Virus record (IMG/VR): IMGVR_UViG_3300037847_003586
Coordinates: 1-29,998 of that record
Origin: a virus
DNA: 29,998 nucleotides
Strand: one strand, 5' to 3'
Shown here: positions 28,076 through 29,998 of the stretch, one piece after another
Layout of the letters: each line of letters opens with the position of its first letter
How positions within the stretch are numbered: position 1 is the first letter of the stretch
The notes under the pieces: model-generated
Told to the model about the DNA's origin: nothing
The model's input: only the letters and a program-made list of their open reading frames with translations
Database searches by the model: none
Made by a program: the position numbers and the translations under genes

Positions 28076-28102
28076 ATAGGCTTTTTTAAGCCTATTTTTT
28101 TT
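28076..28102 (+). terminator. Rho-independent terminator
   Basis: ATAGGCTT (28076-28083) pairs with AAGCCTAT (28088-28095), loop TTTT, followed by a run of T. Confidence 0.9.
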
Positions 28103-28116
28103 AACAAAAATTCTAA

Positions 28117-28132
28117 TGTATCAAATGATACA
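28117..28132. promoter_or_regulatory. Candidate operator: TGTATCA inverted repeat
   Basis: TGTATCA-AA-TGATACA is a 7-bp dyad with 2-base centre at 28117-28132. TGATACA recurs at 28152-28158 and TGTATCA at 28191-28197. Repeated half-sites upstream of the gene at 28305 suggest a regulator binding site. Confidence 0.4.
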
Positions 28133-28166
28133 ATTTCAAAAAAGTACAAGGTGATACAAAATGTAG

Positions 28167-28212
28167 TGTAGCATATTATACAAAATTTTTTGTATCATTC
28201 GCTACATTTTTT
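28167..28212 (+). terminator. Hairpin with U-tract, possible second terminator
   Basis: TGTAGC (28167-28172) pairs with GCTACA (28201-28206), with ATACAAA / TTTGTAT pairing inside, followed by TTTTTT. It may back up the terminator at 28076, or serve as a regulatory hairpin. Confidence 0.45.
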
Positions 28213-28215
28213 AAT

Positions 28216-28304
28216 TGTTAATAATTGTTAAGAAGTAGTAATATAGTATTCACTTTTTCTTATTAATAGGTATTTTAAAAAAGTATTCTTAAATACTATC
28301 TTTT
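28216..28304 (+). promoter_or_regulatory. Cassette promoter upstream of 28305 (degenerate)
   Basis: TTGTTAATAATTGTTAAG and AAGTAGTAATATAGTATTC resemble other cassettes. The leader AAATACTATCTTTT ends at ATG 28305. The -10 is not clear. Confidence 0.45.
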
Positions 28305-28457
28305 ATGACTTCTTTATTTTCTAATGACTACCTACCAGATAGGTTAGACATTCAAGATGTTGACTCAATAGCCTATATGGAATTTATTGAGACTCAAAAA
28401 AGAAAAAATGATTTTTCTTTTATTATCAAAATTTTTAAATTTATCTTTAGAGGTTAA
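28305..28457 (+). CDS. Small hypothetical protein (50 residues)
   Basis: A 50-residue frame from ATG 28305 (MTSLFSNDYLPDRLDIQDVD, then SIAYMEFIETQKRKNDFSFI and a basic hydrophobic end IIKIFKFIFRG). The leader CTATCTTTT directly before the ATG is the cassette signature, which supports translation. The hydrophobic, basic end could attach to the membrane. The next gene begins 4 bases downstream with AGAGG in front of it. Confidence 0.55.
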   Translation: MTSLFSNDYLPDRLDIQDVDSIAYMEFIETQKRKNDFSFIIKIFKFIFRG

Positions 28458-28460
28458 ACA

Positions 28461-28823
28461 ATGAACATTCAAGACATAAAGCGACTAGCCAAAGAAGGGA
28501 AAAGCCCCTATTTTTTTGATAATAAAACTTTGGACTTTTTTCAAAGTATTATTTTTGATGATGTAAGAAAAGCCCCAAAAGGGTGGCTTTTCATCACTTC
28601 TGAAGTTTTTGGTGATGATCCTAGACATTATCAGGTAAGACATATCACCAAAGAAGGGGTGATTAATTACTGGGGTAATAGGTGGGATTCCTACGAAAAA
28701 GCCAAAAATTATTTTATGTCAGGGAATAGTCCCTTACAAATTGGATATGACCCTACTTTTAAAAGAAGGGAACATATAAAAAGAAGGCAATTCTTAGACA
28801 TTATTGGGGAGGATAGAATCTAA
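28461..28823 (+). CDS. Hypothetical basic protein
   Basis: The 120-residue product is basic and aromatic: NIQDIKRLAKEGKSPYFFDN, APKGWLFITSEVFGDDPRHY, then a region WGNRWDSYEKAKNYFMSGNS and the end REHIKRRQFLDIIGEDRI. AGAGG at 28449-28453 lies upstream. The GWLFITSEVFGDDPRHYQVR region looks like a small beta domain. Its CCCC and GGGG rich words do not affect coding. No family is recognised. Confidence 0.6.
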   Translation: MNIQDIKRLAKEGKSPYFFDNKTLDFFQSIIFDDVRKAPKGWLFITSEVFGDDPRHYQVRHITKEGVINYWGNRWDSYEKAKNYFMSGNSPLQIGYDPTFKRREHIKRRQFLDIIGEDRI

Positions 28824-28824
28824 A

Positions 28825-28887
28825 ATGTTAAGTCTTTTTTTTATTCTTCTAGCAGTAACAGTACTGCTAGACATTCAAACAAAATAA
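28825..28887 (+). CDS. Tiny hydrophobic peptide (20 residues)
   Basis: MLSLFFILLAVTVLLDIQTK: a 20-residue frame that is a single membrane span with a short polar end. It begins 1 base after the previous stop, with GGGGAGGA upstream, and ends 6 bases before a terminator stem, which supports translation. Such peptides occur in phage lysis or membrane interference; the function is not known. Confidence 0.5.
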   Translation: MLSLFFILLAVTVLLDIQTK

Positions 28888-28893
28888 ATTATT

Positions 28894-28920
28894 AAGGGGC
28901 TATGCAAAGCCCCTTTTTTT
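28894..28920 (+). terminator. Rho-independent terminator
   Basis: AAGGGGCT (28894-28901) pairs with AGCCCCTT (28908-28915), loop ATGCAA, followed by T-tract. Confidence 0.92.
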
Positions 28921-28958
28921 ATGTAATACTATAAGAGTATTCTAATACTATTTTTATC
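28921..28958 (+). promoter_or_regulatory. Short cassette promoter upstream of 28959
   Basis: AATACT-N5-AGTATT (about 28925-28940) and AATACTA with leader TACTATTTTTATC before ATG. It lacks the TTGTTA box. Confidence 0.4.
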
Positions 28959-29441
28959 ATGCAATTATTTGAATTTTACGGCAACGCTTTAAACTCTCAT
29001 AAGAGATCAATCGAAAAGCTAAACGGCAACATAGCCAAGTTCGATATTAACCAACTTTTAAAGCGTGACCAATTCAAAACTATAAATGAATTGTCAGGTG
29101 GTAAGGGTGTTACTAATTGGTCAAGTGTTAAGGGTTCAGTAAGGGTTAAAACAACATATACTGCGACTACCAGAACTTGTAAGACGCTTTTTAAGTTACA
29201 TAAAAACGTAATCTTCCAGTTTACTGAATTAAGGGGTTATGCAATCGTTTTAGGTGATTCTAAATTGTGGCAATCAGCAACAACAAAAAGACATATTAAT
29301 TACCTTTTAAGATTGCTTTTAATTCCCTTTAAATATGTAACTATCAATAATGAACCCTATCTAATAGGGACATTAAACAATAATTCAAACATTCAAAAGC
29401 GTTTAAGCCTTAATACAACTTATTACTTAAACGATTTATAA
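28959..29441 (+). CDS. Hypothetical basic protein
   Basis: The 160-residue product is basic throughout. It has an N-terminal helix (QLFEFYGNALNSHKRSIEKL), a Gly/Ser-rich part (ELSGGKGVTNWSSVKGSVRV), a Thr-rich beta region (KTTYTATTRTCKTLFKLHKN) and a basic end (QSATTKRHINYLLRLLLIPF, then IQKRLSLNTTYYLNDL). The basic character suggests nucleic-acid binding. It is the last gene before the 550-base terminal region, so it could act on that region, for instance as a replication initiator or packaging protein; this is only a positional hint. Confidence 0.55.
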   Translation: MQLFEFYGNALNSHKRSIEKLNGNIAKFDINQLLKRDQFKTINELSGGKGVTNWSSVKGSVRVKTTYTATTRTCKTLFKLHKNVIFQFTELRGYAIVLGDSKLWQSATTKRHINYLLRLLLIPFKYVTINNEPYLIGTLNNNSNIQKRLSLNTTYYLNDL

Positions 29442-29460
29442 ACCACACTTAAAACGATTT

Positions 29461-29487
29461 AAAGGGGCATTAAGCCTCTTTTTTTTT
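29461..29487 (+). terminator. Rho-independent terminator after the last gene
   Basis: AAGGGGC (29462-29468) pairs with GCCTCTT (29474-29480) with one G-U pair, loop ATTAA, then T-tract. Confidence 0.85.
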
Positions 29488-29533
29488 GGGAATTTTTACC
29501 AGTACGCCAAATTGTAACAACATTATACAAAAC

Positions 29534-29597
29534 CAAGCCTAGTGATAGCAAGCGATTACAGCTAAAATCGCCTGTAATAGGCTTGTTTTTTGTTTTT
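29534..29597 (+). ncRNA. Long hairpin with alternative inner stems and T-tract
   Basis: CAAGCCTA (29534-29541) pairs with TAGGCTTG (29578-29585), followed by a T-rich tract (GTTTTTTGTTTTT type). Inside, GCGATT (29552-29557) with AATCGC (29666 offset read as 29566-29571) competes with ATTACAG (29555-29561) pairing with CTGTAAT (29572-29578). No gene surrounds it; it could be the 3' end of a small RNA or a terminator for transcription from either side. Confidence 0.45.
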
Positions 29598-29605
29598 GGT
29601 GTCAT

Positions 29606-29663
29606 AGTACTCTAGGAGTATTAAGACGGCTCTGAGAGCCTTATAGACTACTCTGAGAGTACT
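29606..29663. repeat. Three adjacent short dyads with 3-base loops
   Basis: AGTACTC-TAG-GAGTATT (29606-29622, one G-U), GGCTC-TGA-GAGCC (29628-29640) and TACTC-TGA-GAGTA (29649-29661). Centres lie about 20-21 bases apart. AGTACTCT (29606-29613) and AGAGTACT (29656-29663) also pair with each other. Confidence 0.7.
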
Positions 29664-29998
29664 TTAAAAATGCTACTAAGTAAGATTTTATAATATTTTT
29701 TGATTGATAATATTTTTTTATATTTTTTAATTGTTTATATAAGCTCAGCTTATATGCCGAGGGACTCGCACACACAAAGGCTTTATAGTACTAATGTACT
29801 AATTCAAATCAATTTTGCAATATAAAAATAAAATGAAATTGTCAGAATTTCGTGATAGTACTAATGTACTATAGGCAAAAATACTCAATACTGTCTTACG
29901 AGTCTCATTCTGAGACTGTCAACCCCTAGCTACAAAAAAATTTACATTTTGTAACATTTAGGTTCTTTGTGGCGCAACGCTCGTGGGTAACTTCGCAT
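29664..29998. other. Gene-free AT-rich terminal region with dyads
   Basis: I see no credible gene. It holds an AT-rich stretch (about 29685-29740), the hairpin ATATAAGC-TCA-GCTTATAT (29737-29755), one GACTCG (29763-29768) and its single reverse copy CGAGTC (29899-29904), and two near-identical TAGTAC-TAAT-GTACTA dyads (29786-29801, 29856-29871). Together with 29606-29663 it resembles an origin or a packaging/control region. Confidence 0.45.

Overview
The window is part of an AT-rich (by eye about one third G+C) tailed-bacteriophage genome, most likely a marine phage of picocyanobacteria (Prochlorococcus or Synechococcus). This rests on a tail-fibre-type protein with the repetitive lectin-like modules and cupredoxin-like insert I associate with cyanophage structural proteins, on recombination and replication genes of phage type, on dense small genes with stop/start overlaps, and on the absence of rRNA, tRNA or recognisable cellular housekeeping genes. 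The host is an inference. No capsid, terminase, portal or integrase gene lies in the window, so the lifestyle cannot be decided.

Layout. (1) 1-4228, + strand: the 3' part of a large tail fibre or adhesin gene, then a chain of overlapping small genes ending at a terminator near 4251. (2) 4282-6237, - strand: three consecutive signal-peptide proteins and one membrane protein. (3) 6280-8655: small genes on both strands, including a possible holin-like protein and a minute Lys-rich peptide. (4) 8750-11134, - strand: a recombination operon with a RecE/lambda-exonuclease-type PD-(D/E)XK nuclease, RecT annealase, small HTH protein and a candidate ssDNA-binding protein with an SSB-like acidic tip. 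(5) 11192-18655, + strand: replication genes: superfamily 2 helicase, ParB-like protein, ribbon-helix-helix regulator, VRR-NUC nuclease, primase fused to a VirE-type helicase, a morphogenesis-like protein and a minimal NAD+-type DNA ligase. Arms (4) and (5) diverge from a compact symmetric promoter at 11142-11187. A 250-base gap after the primase-helicase carries phased G-rich repeats and repeated ACACTATGGACACC sites and is a candidate origin. (6) 18711-29441, + strand: about two dozen small genes, mostly of unknown function, including two tandem Mom-family DNA-modification paralogues. They are separated by a repeated intergenic cassette: often a terminator, then TTGTTA/GTAACA and ATACT boxes, a TATA-like -10 and the leader CTATCTTT immediately before ATG. 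(7) 29442-29998: no gene; terminators, a long hairpin, an AT-rich block and many dyads.

The strongest unexplained signals are: a roughly 225-base structured RNA candidate at 24305-24530, with its own copy of the cassette promoter and at least two pairs of mutually exclusive stems; the hexamer GACTCG, found by eye 31 times on the + strand against once on the - strand, whichever strand the genes use; the repeated promoter/leader cassette that looks like a phage regulon; and the duplicated Mom genes. The genes fit together as a replication/recombination core (helicase, primase, ligase, exonuclease, annealase, ssDNA-binding protein) with DNA modification probably serving defence evasion, plus a bank of probably early host-interaction genes under shared control.
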